A stretch of 10,280 nucleotides of DNA from Candidatus Thalassarchaeaceae archaeon. GTDB lineage: Archaea; Thermoplasmatota; Poseidoniia; Poseidoniales; Thalassarchaeaceae. The position numbers were made by a program, and so were the translations under genes. Location: contig DUJH01000047.1 in the NCBI GenBank assembly GCA_013329905.1, forward strand, positions 1 to 10,280. The letters are read 5' to 3'. Positions 1-5,670 of this stretch are shown one piece after another. Under the pieces are notes generated by a model, which saw nothing but the letters and a program-made list of their open reading frames with translations, did no database searches and was not told the origin of the DNA. Position 1 is the stretch's first letter. Every line of letters starts with the position of its first letter.

Positions 1-546
1 GATCAGACGCTCGACCTCGTGCTTGAAATCGCAGGAGGCGAGGTCGTCTTCGCGTCAGAGGGTGATAGCGATATGACGCTCGATCCTATCGAACCTAATG
101 GCACTGCAATCGTTGAGATTGAATTGGAAAGCGAGGTTACCGAGCACGACATCACCATCGAGGCCTCTCATCTGCGAGTTCCTGAGGCCGAAGTCCTGCT
201 CGACGTCCATATCTTCGAGGGAACCGAAGCACGTGAAATTCACGCCAGTGACGGAGATAGCCTCGCAGTCCACTACAAGGTGTGGGACGCCGACACGAAT
301 GAGCTGCTGGATGAAGGTGACCTCGTCGTTACAGCGGGAGATGATTCGAATTACATCAAGGGATTCGGTTGGTCGGCGATTGGACTCGACATTGATGAAG
401 ATCGAGGACTGATTCCAGGCATCGATACCGGGACTACCCACACAACTTTGCTACCGCCACCAATTGCTTACGGAAATAGCGACGGACACGAACTTCAAGA
501 GTCGTGGTTGCGCTTTGAGTTGAAGGTCGATAGAGCGACCATTTGA
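1..546 (+). CDS. FKBP-type peptidyl-prolyl isomerase-like protein (C-terminal part, 5' end outside window)
   Basis: The reading frame is open from base 1 to the TGA at 544-546, giving 181 visible residues; a GTG at 19 is only an internal candidate start. The last ~100 residues look like an FKBP domain. A strand with VHYKVWD corresponds to the usual VHY-G segment, IKGFGWSAIGL and GLIPGIDTG correspond to the I-G-(W)-x-GL/GM-x-G region, and PPPIAYG followed by LRFELKV matches the PP-x-AYG and final beta-strand. FKBP domains catalyse cis-trans isomerisation at proline or act as chaperones. The usual F-D pair is not clear (ELLDEGD instead), so catalytic activity is uncertain. The visible N-terminal ~75 residues are acidic and beta-rich and I do not recognise them. 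There is no membrane segment at the C-terminus. The next gene starts 49 nt downstream on the same strand. Family call is fairly sure; function is inferred. Confidence 0.72.
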   Translation, partial: DQTLDLVLEIAGGEVVFASEGDSDMTLDPIEPNGTAIVEIELESEVTEHDITIEASHLRVPEAEVLLDVHIFEGTEAREIHASDGDSLAVHYKVWDADTNELLDEGDLVVTAGDDSNYIKGFGWSAIGLDIDEDRGLIPGIDTGTTHTTLLPPPIAYGNSDGHELQESWLRFELKVDRATI

Positions 547-595
547 GACCACTCGCGCGCGAAAAGGACTTGACCTCGACAAGGGAGCGGAACCC

Positions 596-1900
596 ATGAA
601 TGAGGAGCCAACCCACTTCGCTCTTCGACCCTCAGATGACCTTGTCAAGCGCGCTTCCAAGGTCGTCAAGGCCAACTCTGCCCGCAAGGGAGAACCGGCA
701 TTTCACATGACTGAGGACGTGCGCAGGCTCTCTACTCCATGGTCGGTCGCACAGGTGCGGGCGACGCAAATTGAAGCGACTGAGTTACCCGCGGGAGTGA
801 TTCTCGATGCGGCCGCAGGAAGTGGAGTGCAATTGGTAGCATTGACTGCCGGCCTAAAGCGACCCGGATTGGCGATCGAACTCGACCCGAATATCGGCCT
901 CTTGTGTGCGGCAAATATGCACTCGGCCGGTGATTCTGAAGATCTCCAGAGATCAATGGACCGCGTACTTGTCGGCGACGGAACCGATGCCGAGAATGCC
1001 ATCGTCGCCTATTGGAATAGCCTGCGAGAGGCTGGAACGAGGGCGCACCCCCCAATCGGTATGCTACATCTAGACCCTGCTCGCCCACGAGACGCTCAAA
1101 GACATGAAATCGATGAGATGCAACCAGCGATTGGCCCATTGATGAAAGCCTGGTCAAAACACCTCGAGATAGGGCCACGCGGACCCGCAGTTCTGCTGGA
1201 TCTTTCACCAAGACTCAATGAGGACCAACGAGCCCTCGTCGATGCCACTATCGAGACCACTTTCCCTGGCATCACACGGACATGGGAATACCTCAGCCAA
1301 GGCGGAGGCAGAATCGACCGACTCTCGGTCTGGATAGGTTCTCTATCATCCAAAGCCCCATCCCGATGTGTCAGAATGGGGCGGAAGAAAATCATGGCTA
1401 CAATCGAGGGTAAGATCACAGAATCCGAAGAAGTCTCAATGAGTAAACCCCCTCCATTCGGTGCCCACCTGACAATCGTCGACCCAGCCCTCGTTCAATC
1501 AGGGCTGCAAGAGTCCTGGCTCGAGCGGGCCCTGCCTGAAGGCGCCGGACACTCATGGCTACGCCTCGATGGTCGGCGCCCACTCCTCATCACTACAGAG
1601 CGCCTAACCAAGGATGAGGAAATCGACGCCTTTGTTCTCGCCAGTGGAGAAATTGTCCAGCATAGACTCACGCCGCCTGAATTGCACACCATCGAGCAGA
1701 CGGCGGCGGCGGCAGCGCGCAACGGAGTTGGAAAGATCACCCTGCGCTGCACCCTTGATCCCGACCTTCACCCAACCCTCCAGCGCAGGCTCGACAAAGC
1801 GATGAAGGAATTCGATGGAGCGAACGGATTCATGGTCGACCTCGACCTTGAGCGAGGCAGCGGTAGTCACACGCTCTACATCGTCTGCAAACATGCCTGA
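596..1900 (+). CDS. Class I SAM-dependent methyltransferase with C-terminal THUMP-like domain (PG_1098-like)
   Basis: This is a 434-residue protein. A Rossmann-type methyltransferase core shows motif I LDAAAGSG (residues 70-77), an acidic ribose-binding turn AIELDP (93-98), a VGDGTD motif (126-131) and motif IV LHLDPARP (157-164). It continues with LLDLSPRLN (200-208) and GGGRIDRLSVWIGSL (236-250). The DPAR and L-SP-L signatures match the PG_1098-like family better than the NPPY or DPPR methyltransferases. Residues ~375-434 (ITLRCTLDPD...LQRRLDKAMKEFDG...LYIVCK) resemble the THUMP-like domain found at the end of that family, which suggests an RNA substrate; the exact substrate is unknown. Residues ~250-285 look like a low-conservation linker. 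The ATG at 596 follows a GGGAG at 583-587. The gene lies 49 nt after the FKBP-like gene and may share its transcript. Methyltransferase fold is near certain; RNA target is inference. Confidence 0.85.
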   Translation: MNEEPTHFALRPSDDLVKRASKVVKANSARKGEPAFHMTEDVRRLSTPWSVAQVRATQIEATELPAGVILDAAAGSGVQLVALTAGLKRPGLAIELDPNIGLLCAANMHSAGDSEDLQRSMDRVLVGDGTDAENAIVAYWNSLREAGTRAHPPIGMLHLDPARPRDAQRHEIDEMQPAIGPLMKAWSKHLEIGPRGPAVLLDLSPRLNEDQRALVDATIETTFPGITRTWEYLSQGGGRIDRLSVWIGSLSSKAPSRCVRMGRKKIMATIEGKITESEEVSMSKPPPFGAHLTIVDPALVQSGLQESWLERALPEGAGHSWLRLDGRRPLLITTERLTKDEEIDAFVLASGEIVQHRLTPPELHTIEQTAAAAARNGVGKITLRCTLDPDLHPTLQRRLDKAMKEFDGANGFMVDLDLERGSGSHTLYIVCKHA

Positions 1901-1924
1901 AAAACCGCAAAATTCCGCCTGAAG

Positions 1925-1963
1925 CAGAAAAAATACCCATTTCCAAACCATTCAGGTAAATTC
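1925..1963 (+). promoter_or_regulatory. Candidate promoter of the rps13-rps4-rps11-rpoD operon
   Basis: After the methyltransferase stop, the most A/T-rich stretch is GAAAAAATA at 1927-1935, a possible TATA-like element preceded by purines (BRE-like). Transcription would be expected to start about 25 nt downstream, near 1957-1963, where AGGTAAATTC (1954-1963) lies. Both words recur upstream of leuS (10227-10244). Such a start would give a leader of about 115 nt before rps13. There is no experimental start site, and archaeal promoters are weakly defined, so this is a suggestion. Confidence 0.35.
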
Positions 1964-1974
1964 TCACTTCTTCA

Positions 1975-2044
1975 CGCCCCGTAGGGGCGGCCGTCTCCTT
2001 CAAATATGGAGGGCAGGTCGGCGGGATGCCCTTTGAGGGCCATC
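1975..2044 (+). promoter_or_regulatory. Structured 5' leader of the ribosomal protein/RNA polymerase operon (three stem-loops)
   Basis: Three inverted repeats sit in a row in the non-coding gap before rps13. Stem 1 is CGCCCC (1975-1980) with GGGGCG (1984-1989) around a 3-nt loop. Stem 2 is CTCC (1995-1998) with GGAG (2008-2011). Stem 3 pairs GATGCCC (2025-2031) with GGGC-ATC (2037-2044, one bulged C) around TTTGA. Stems 1 and 3 are strong and stem 2 is weak. The stretch is much richer in G and C than the promoter-like sequence before it. It could be a leader that binds a product such as S4, a processing site, or a separate small RNA. I do not recognise a known family. Confidence 0.4.
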
Positions 2045-2075
2045 GGGCAACTGATGAACACGGGGGAACCGTACT

Positions 2076-2543
2076 ATGGCAAAACTGAATGAAGCAGAAC
2101 TAGGAGATGATTTCTCCTACATCCTGAGGCTAGCTGACTCTGACATCGATGGTCTTCGACCGATTGCGCAAGGCCTGACTTCCATCCCAGGAGTCGGAAA
2201 GCGATCGGCCGGACAGATTTGCCGCATGGCAGATATCGATGGTAGCAAGCTCGGCGGACATCTGTCCGATGAGGAACAGAACAGGATTCGAACTACAATT
2301 GACGAATACGCGTTGAACGTGCCTTGGTGGCTCGTCAACAGACAGCGCGACCTACAGTCCAATGAGGATGCACACATCATCGGAACCGAGGTCAAATTGA
2401 CCCGCAAAGACGATGTTGCACGCTTGGCTGCAATCAAGACCTACCGCGGAATGCGCCACCGCAGCGGCCACAAGGTCCGCGGACAGCGCCTGCGCAGTAA
2501 CGGTCGCAGTGGAAGCACACTCGGTGTGGAAAGGAAGAAGTGA
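2076..2543 (+). CDS. rps13: 30S ribosomal protein S13
   Basis: This 155-residue protein is a full-length archaeal S13 (uS13), which sits in the head of the 30S subunit and contacts the P-site tRNA and the 50S subunit. Diagnostic segments are FSYILRLADSDIDGLRPI at the N-terminus, the helix-turn region with IPGVGKRSAGQICRMADID, the archaeal/eukaryotic WWLVNRQRDLQSNEDAHIIG segment, and the basic tail YRGMRHRSGHKVRGQRLR ending GSTLGVERKK. The ATG at 2076 gives the normal N-terminus. The ribosome binding site is weak (GGGGGA, 2062-2067, 8 nt upstream), as is common for the first gene of an archaeal operon. It leads the rps13-rps4-rps11-rpoD operon and is 11 nt from rps4. Confidence 0.97.
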   Translation: MAKLNEAELGDDFSYILRLADSDIDGLRPIAQGLTSIPGVGKRSAGQICRMADIDGSKLGGHLSDEEQNRIRTTIDEYALNVPWWLVNRQRDLQSNEDAHIIGTEVKLTRKDDVARLAAIKTYRGMRHRSGHKVRGQRLRSNGRSGSTLGVERKK

Positions 2544-2554
2544 GGGGATTAGAG

Positions 2555-3247
2555 ATGGGCCATCCTAAGTTTGCAAGAGCAAAGACACAGACACCCGCGC
2601 ACCCGTGGAAGGCTGCTCGAATTGAGGAAGAGCATGCTCTCAAAGAGCAGTTCGGCCTCAAGCGAGTCGGTGGTATGCGTGAGATTTGGCGAGAGAAGTC
2701 CGCTCTTCGTCGCCACCGAAACCAAGCGATGAAGCTCATCGGGCGAGTTGACTCCTCTGAAGGTCACTTCGCGCGCGAGAAGACTGACCTCGTGACTGCT
2801 ATGGTCCGCAAGGGTCTGCTCGCGGGAGGATCTAGCATCGACGATGTTCTACAGATTACAGTCGAGCACATGCTCTCCCGTCGTCTTCAGTCGGTTGTTT
2901 ACTACCGCGGCCTCGCACCATCCATGCGTGCTGCTCGAAACATGATTGTTCACGGTCATATCTCGATTGGTGAACAGCGCATGACCGTTCCTGGCTACAA
3001 GATTCTGCGCGATGAGGAAGATAGCCTCCAGTACAGCGCGAATTCACCTTATCTCAACGATAACCACCCATTCCGCGTCGAGATGGAACAACTCCGCATG
3101 ACGCGTCAGAGTGAAGATGAGGAAATTGAGCAGGTCGGAGGCGTACGCGCCACGACCGATAACGACGAGTTCGTCCAGCAAATCAAGGCCGAGGCGGAGA
3201 AAGCCCCGACCGTCGAGGATACAATTCCAGAAGGAGGCGATGAGTGA
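2555..3247 (+). CDS. rps4: 30S ribosomal protein S4
   Basis: This is an archaeal S4 (uS4) of 230 residues, a primary 16S rRNA-binding protein in early 30S assembly. The N-terminus MGHPKFARAKTQTPAHPW matches the archaeal MGDPK...P-HPW pattern. The S4 RNA-binding domain is seen in LSRRLQSVVYYRGLAPSMRA, followed by ARNMIVHGHISIGEQRM. The start is the ATG at 2555, not the in-frame GTG at 2540: GAGGGGA (2542-2548), overlapping the rps13 stop, is a Shine-Dalgarno site 6 nt upstream of it. The protein is longer than the usual ~180 residues because of an acidic C-terminal tail of ~45 residues (EDEEIEQVGG... to PEGGDE). The stop TGA (3245-3247) overlaps the rps11 ATG by one base. Confidence 0.97.
   Translation: MGHPKFARAKTQTPAHPWKAARIEEEHALKEQFGLKRVGGMREIWREKSALRRHRNQAMKLIGRVDSSEGHFAREKTDLVTAMVRKGLLAGGSSIDDVLQITVEHMLSRRLQSVVYYRGLAPSMRAARNMIVHGHISIGEQRMTVPGYKILRDEEDSLQYSANSPYLNDNHPFRVEMEQLRMTRQSEDEEIEQVGGVRATTDNDEFVQQIKAEAEKAPTVEDTIPEGGDE
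3233..3240 (+). promoter_or_regulatory. Shine-Dalgarno site that sets the rps11 start
   Basis: GGAGGCGA differs from the archaeal consensus GGAGGTGA by one base. It ends 6 nt before the ATG at 3247 but only 3 nt before the in-frame GTG at 3244. The same 6-nt spacing occurs before rps4 and rpoD, so the ATG is the better start for rps11. The site lies inside the last codons of rps4, which couples translation of the two genes. Confidence 0.75.
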
Positions 3248-3627
3248 TGGGTCACAAGGCGATTCTACACATTTTCAGCACTTACAACAATGTGCTGATC
3301 ACTGCTACTGATCTCACCGGAGCCGAGACTCTGGCGAAGGTTTCCGGTGGACAGGTCACCAAGAAGGGCAGCGATGCCGGCGGCCAATTCGCAGCGAGCC
3401 GAGCCGCCGAGCGCATCGCTGAGATGCTCTCAGAGAAAGAGTTCGACCAAGTCATCGTGAAGTATCGCGGTGCCGGTGGAAACCGCTCCCACAGTGCTCC
3501 AGGCGCCACCGCGGCAATCCGTGCTCTGACTCGTGCAGGCGTACAGATAACCCGCATCGAGGACGTCACTCCTATCCCTACTGATGGGACCAAGAAAAAG
3601 GGCGGACGAAGGGGCCGTAGGGTCTGA
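3247..3627 (+). CDS. rps11: 30S ribosomal protein S11
   Basis: This is an archaeal S11 (uS11) of 126 residues, part of the 30S platform near the E site and the mRNA exit. Recognisable segments are HIFSTYNNVLITATDLTG at the N-terminus, SGGQVTKKGSDAGGQFAAS in the middle, VKYRGAGGNRSHSAPGATAA, and the basic end DVTPIPTDGTKKKGGRRGRRV-like tail typical of archaeal and eukaryotic S11. The preferred start is ATG 3247 (TGATG overlap with the rps4 stop); an in-frame GTG at 3244 would add one residue. The stop is 11 nt before rpoD, and bases of the stop codon form part of the rpoD ribosome binding site. Confidence 0.97.
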   Translation: MGHKAILHIFSTYNNVLITATDLTGAETLAKVSGGQVTKKGSDAGGQFAASRAAERIAEMLSEKEFDQVIVKYRGAGGNRSHSAPGATAAIRALTRAGVQITRIEDVTPIPTDGTKKKGGRRGRRV

Positions 3628-3633
3628 GGTGAT
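3626..3633 (+). promoter_or_regulatory. Consensus Shine-Dalgarno site of rpoD, overlapping the rps11 stop
   Basis: GAGGTGAT is a perfect complement of the archaeal 16S 3' tail (ATCACCTC). The GAGGTGA core ends 6 nt before the ATG at 3639. It overlaps the TGA of rps11 (3625-3627), so termination of rps11 and initiation of rpoD occur at nearly the same place. It supports the ATG at 3639 as the rpoD start. Confidence 0.85.
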
Positions 3634-3638
3634 TTGAA

Positions 3639-4628
3639 ATGGTAAAGATGGAAGTAATCGAAGAAGGACCAGAGAATATCAAAATCCTGCTCAAGAACAG
3701 CGACCGAGCTTATGCAAATGCTCTGCGTCGCACTCTCATGTCAGACACCTCCAAGATGGCCATCGAAATCGTCCGATTTCAGATGGGATCTTTCGACCTC
3801 TGCCTATCGTGCAGCCACCTGAATCCCGCAGCCGCAGCTCGCGAATCCTCGGGTGGAACTGGCTGTAATCAGTGTGAGAAAAAGTTGGAGAAGGAAGGAG
3901 TAGACTACACCGTTTGGGAGACCAACGGCGCTCTACCCGACGAGATGATTGCTCAGCGCCTCGCAATGGTGCCAATTCCAACCAACCACGAACAATTCCA
4001 CTATCAGGAAACCTGCCCTAACTGCAAGGACCTCATTCCCGAAGACCGCGGTTGCCCTGCCTGCAATATGATCTACACTTGCAAGGCATTCGGCAGCCCT
4101 GAGGGAACTACCGTCACCGCTGGCGACATGATCTATCTCGGTGACGAAAGCCTTGAGATTCCTGAACACTACCGTTCAATTCCGATTACCAAGCTGTACA
4201 AGGGACAAATGCTCGAGTTCTACGCTACCGCAGTGATGGGGCGCGGCAGTCAGCATGCGAAGTGGTCACCAGTCTGTGGTGTCAGCTTCGTTCCACGCAA
4301 GATTGGCGTTCTCAACAACAAGAGCAAGGCCAAGATTCTGTGGGGACTCAACCTCACGATTACGGCCAAGGATTTCAACAAGGAAGGACGGCTCGAAGAT
4401 GTTGCCAAGGTTGAGACCCTCATCAAGGAACTCTACCATGTTGGCGATGGAACCGAGAAGAAAGGCGATTTCAAGGAAGCTATCACCCTCGAAGAAGTTC
4501 CTGGAGATTACATCTTCAGCTTCGAGACAGATGGCTCGATGGATCCACAGACAGCGCTGAAGATGGCTTCTGCTTCTCTATCAGCGACTTTCAGTTCACT
4601 CGGCGAGGAGCTCGCTGCGGCCCTCTGA
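3639..4628 (+). CDS. rpoD: DNA-directed RNA polymerase subunit D (Rpo3) with an extra cysteine-rich insertion
   Basis: This 329-residue protein is the archaeal equivalent of bacterial alpha and eukaryotic Rpb3. It pairs with subunit L to start polymerase assembly. The dimerisation domain shows NSDRAYANALRRTLMSD (20-36), NGALPDEMIAQRLAMVPI (96-113) and, at the end, FSFETDGSMDP (293-303) followed by the long C-terminal helix. Domain 2 spans about 115-215 and includes AYATAV-like FYATAVMGRGSQHAKWSPV. Two cysteine sets are visible. C126/C129 and C139/C142 lie in domain 2, where many archaeal D subunits carry iron-sulfur clusters. C55/C58 and C76/C79 lie in a segment (about 50-92) inserted between IEIVRF and NGALPDE, where other D subunits have only a few residues. 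The length exceeds the usual ~260 residues mainly for this reason. Stop is 42 nt before the pantoate kinase gene. Confidence 0.95.
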   Translation: MVKMEVIEEGPENIKILLKNSDRAYANALRRTLMSDTSKMAIEIVRFQMGSFDLCLSCSHLNPAAAARESSGGTGCNQCEKKLEKEGVDYTVWETNGALPDEMIAQRLAMVPIPTNHEQFHYQETCPNCKDLIPEDRGCPACNMIYTCKAFGSPEGTTVTAGDMIYLGDESLEIPEHYRSIPITKLYKGQMLEFYATAVMGRGSQHAKWSPVCGVSFVPRKIGVLNNKSKAKILWGLNLTITAKDFNKEGRLEDVAKVETLIKELYHVGDGTEKKGDFKEAITLEEVPGDYIFSFETDGSMDPQTALKMASASLSATFSSLGEELAAAL

Positions 4629-4644
4629 AGCCGACGCAGGCTTC
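4627..4644 (+). repeat. Small hairpin at the end of rpoD
   Basis: GAAGCC (4627-4632) and GGCTTC (4639-4644) form a perfect 6-bp inverted repeat around a 6-nt loop, beginning within the rpoD stop codon. It is followed by TTGCATC rather than a T run, so it is not a typical archaeal terminator. It may mark an mRNA 3' end or processing point between rpoD and the next gene. Chance occurrence is possible. Confidence 0.35.
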
Positions 4645-4648
4645 TTGC

Positions 4649-4678
4649 ATCACCTCGGAGATGAGGTTGCATGGCAAC
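4649..4678 (+). promoter_or_regulatory. Translation start region of the pantoate kinase gene with two mutually exclusive hairpins
   Basis: The likely Shine-Dalgarno site is GGAGATGA (4657-4664), one base from consensus and 6 nt before the ATG at 4671. Just before it lies ATCACCTC (4649-4656), identical to the end of archaeal 16S rRNA. ACCTC (4652-4656) can pair with GAGGT (4663-4667), placing most of the binding site in a 6-nt loop. Alternatively GTTGC (4666-4670) pairs with GCAAC (4674-4678), placing the ATG in the loop. The two stems share bases, so only one can form. The sequences are seen; a regulatory role is inference. Confidence 0.4.
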
Positions 4679-5645
4679 GGTGCTCGGACGAGGGACCTGC
4701 GGCGGCCACGTGACGCTACTATTCACAGTCGATGACCTCGATGATGACCCGATTAGGCAGGGCAGCCTAGGTGCTGGCTTGTGTTTGACCGATGGCTCCG
4801 AGGCTGTTGCTCGTGGTGAATCGGGAGACTATTCATTACGCGTGAGATTTCTTGATGGCGACGGTGATACGCGGATGTTTCAGCAGGTCCTCGACCTACT
4901 GAAGGACGAAATCACCGAATTTGGTGAGATGAGTTGGGATATTTCCATTCGTAATCATTTGCCATCCTCGCAGGGATTCGGTATGTCAGCTGCAGGCGCT
5001 GTGGCGGCTGCCGCTGCTTTTCAGAGAGCTTTGGGGCTACCACATGAGGAGAGTTTGCGCCGTTCGTATATGATTGCACACAGGATCGAGCGAAAGAATT
5101 CGACAGGACTTGGAGATGTCACTGCTCTCGCAGCCGGTGGTGTCGAGCGACGCCTCGCGCCCGGTTCACCATACTCTGGCGAAAATCTCGATAATGGCCC
5201 AGGCCGAGCTGAAGGTTGGAGTGAAGGAACACCAGTGGTTCTCGCATGGCGATCAAGCCCGGGCCGACATACGTCTGAATACATCAATCATCCAGATTGG
5301 AAGCGATTGATTAGCGAGGCGGGTAAGACTCAGATGGATTTGCTTTCTGAGGGAGAATGGGACGTCTCGCGCTGGAAGGAATTACTAGATTCAGCAGAGG
5401 CATTCGCAAGTGATTCTCGCCTCATCGACGATGCAGCTCGCGCAACCCTCCTCGAGTCCGGACAGAATGCCAGTGAACGCGCCGGCTTGGCAGCACAGAC
5501 AGCGGTTCTATTGTGTATGCTCGGCGAGAGTATTGCCATCGTACCTCGTGATATAACCGGCTCGCAGCAACTCGAATCACTGCTCGTGGAACTCAAAAAA
5601 GAAGGTCTCGAGTCGACCCTCACTAAAATTGGTCAAATCGCCTGA
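4671..5645 (+). CDS. Pantoate kinase (archaeal GHMP-family kinase, CoA biosynthesis)
   Basis: This 324-residue protein belongs to the GHMP kinase superfamily, COG1829-type archaeal pantoate kinase. The enzyme phosphorylates pantoate with ATP to 4-phosphopantoate, which phosphopantothenate synthetase then joins to beta-alanine. This archaeal route replaces bacterial PanC/PanK. The N-terminal GTCGGHVTLLF and GSLGAGLCLTDG (31-42) match the family's APGH-T and GS-GAG regions. The ATP-binding glycine-rich motif is PSSQGFGMSAAGA (98-110). RKNSTGLGDVTALAAGGVER (141-160) with APGSPYSG is the characteristic archaeal pantoate-kinase block, distinguishing it from mevalonate or homoserine kinases. Length is normal. 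The ATG at 4671 has a good ribosome binding site. It may be co-transcribed with rpoD (42-nt gap). Its stop codon lies in the palindrome at 5641-5670. Confidence 0.88.
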   Translation: MATVLGRGTCGGHVTLLFTVDDLDDDPIRQGSLGAGLCLTDGSEAVARGESGDYSLRVRFLDGDGDTRMFQQVLDLLKDEITEFGEMSWDISIRNHLPSSQGFGMSAAGAVAAAAAFQRALGLPHEESLRRSYMIAHRIERKNSTGLGDVTALAAGGVERRLAPGSPYSGENLDNGPGRAEGWSEGTPVVLAWRSSPGRHTSEYINHPDWKRLISEAGKTQMDLLSEGEWDVSRWKELLDSAEAFASDSRLIDDAARATLLESGQNASERAGLAAQTAVLLCMLGESIAIVPRDITGSQQLESLLVELKKEGLESTLTKIGQIA

Positions 5646-5670
5646 TTACCAACAAGAGTTGGTAATCAGG
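5641..5670. terminator. Perfect 13-bp inverted repeat between two convergent genes; possible bidirectional terminator
   Basis: CCTGATTACCAAC (5641-5653) and its exact reverse complement (5658-5670) flank the 4-nt loop AAGA. The TGA of pantoate kinase (5643-5645) and the TGA of the minus-strand nuclease-like gene (complement of 5666-5668) occupy mirror positions in the two arms. Each mRNA would end its coding sequence inside the same stem. There is no T run on either side, unlike many archaeal terminators, so it may instead mark or protect the mRNA 3' ends or block convergent antisense transcription. Confidence 0.65.

Noticed and set aside
1901..2075. Box C/D or H/ACA guide RNA, or 5S rRNA, in the gap before rps13
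   Set aside because: A CTGATGAA word exists, but there is no matching D box or guide layout, and 5S consensus segments are absent.
2054..2092. Short upstream reading frame (12 codons) overlapping the rps13 start
   Set aside because: It is too short to judge, has no ribosome binding site of its own, and could easily occur by chance.
5074..5310. Second-frame reading frames inside pantoate kinase and other genes
   Set aside because: They are shadows of clearly conserved proteins, without ribosome binding sites or recognisable domains.
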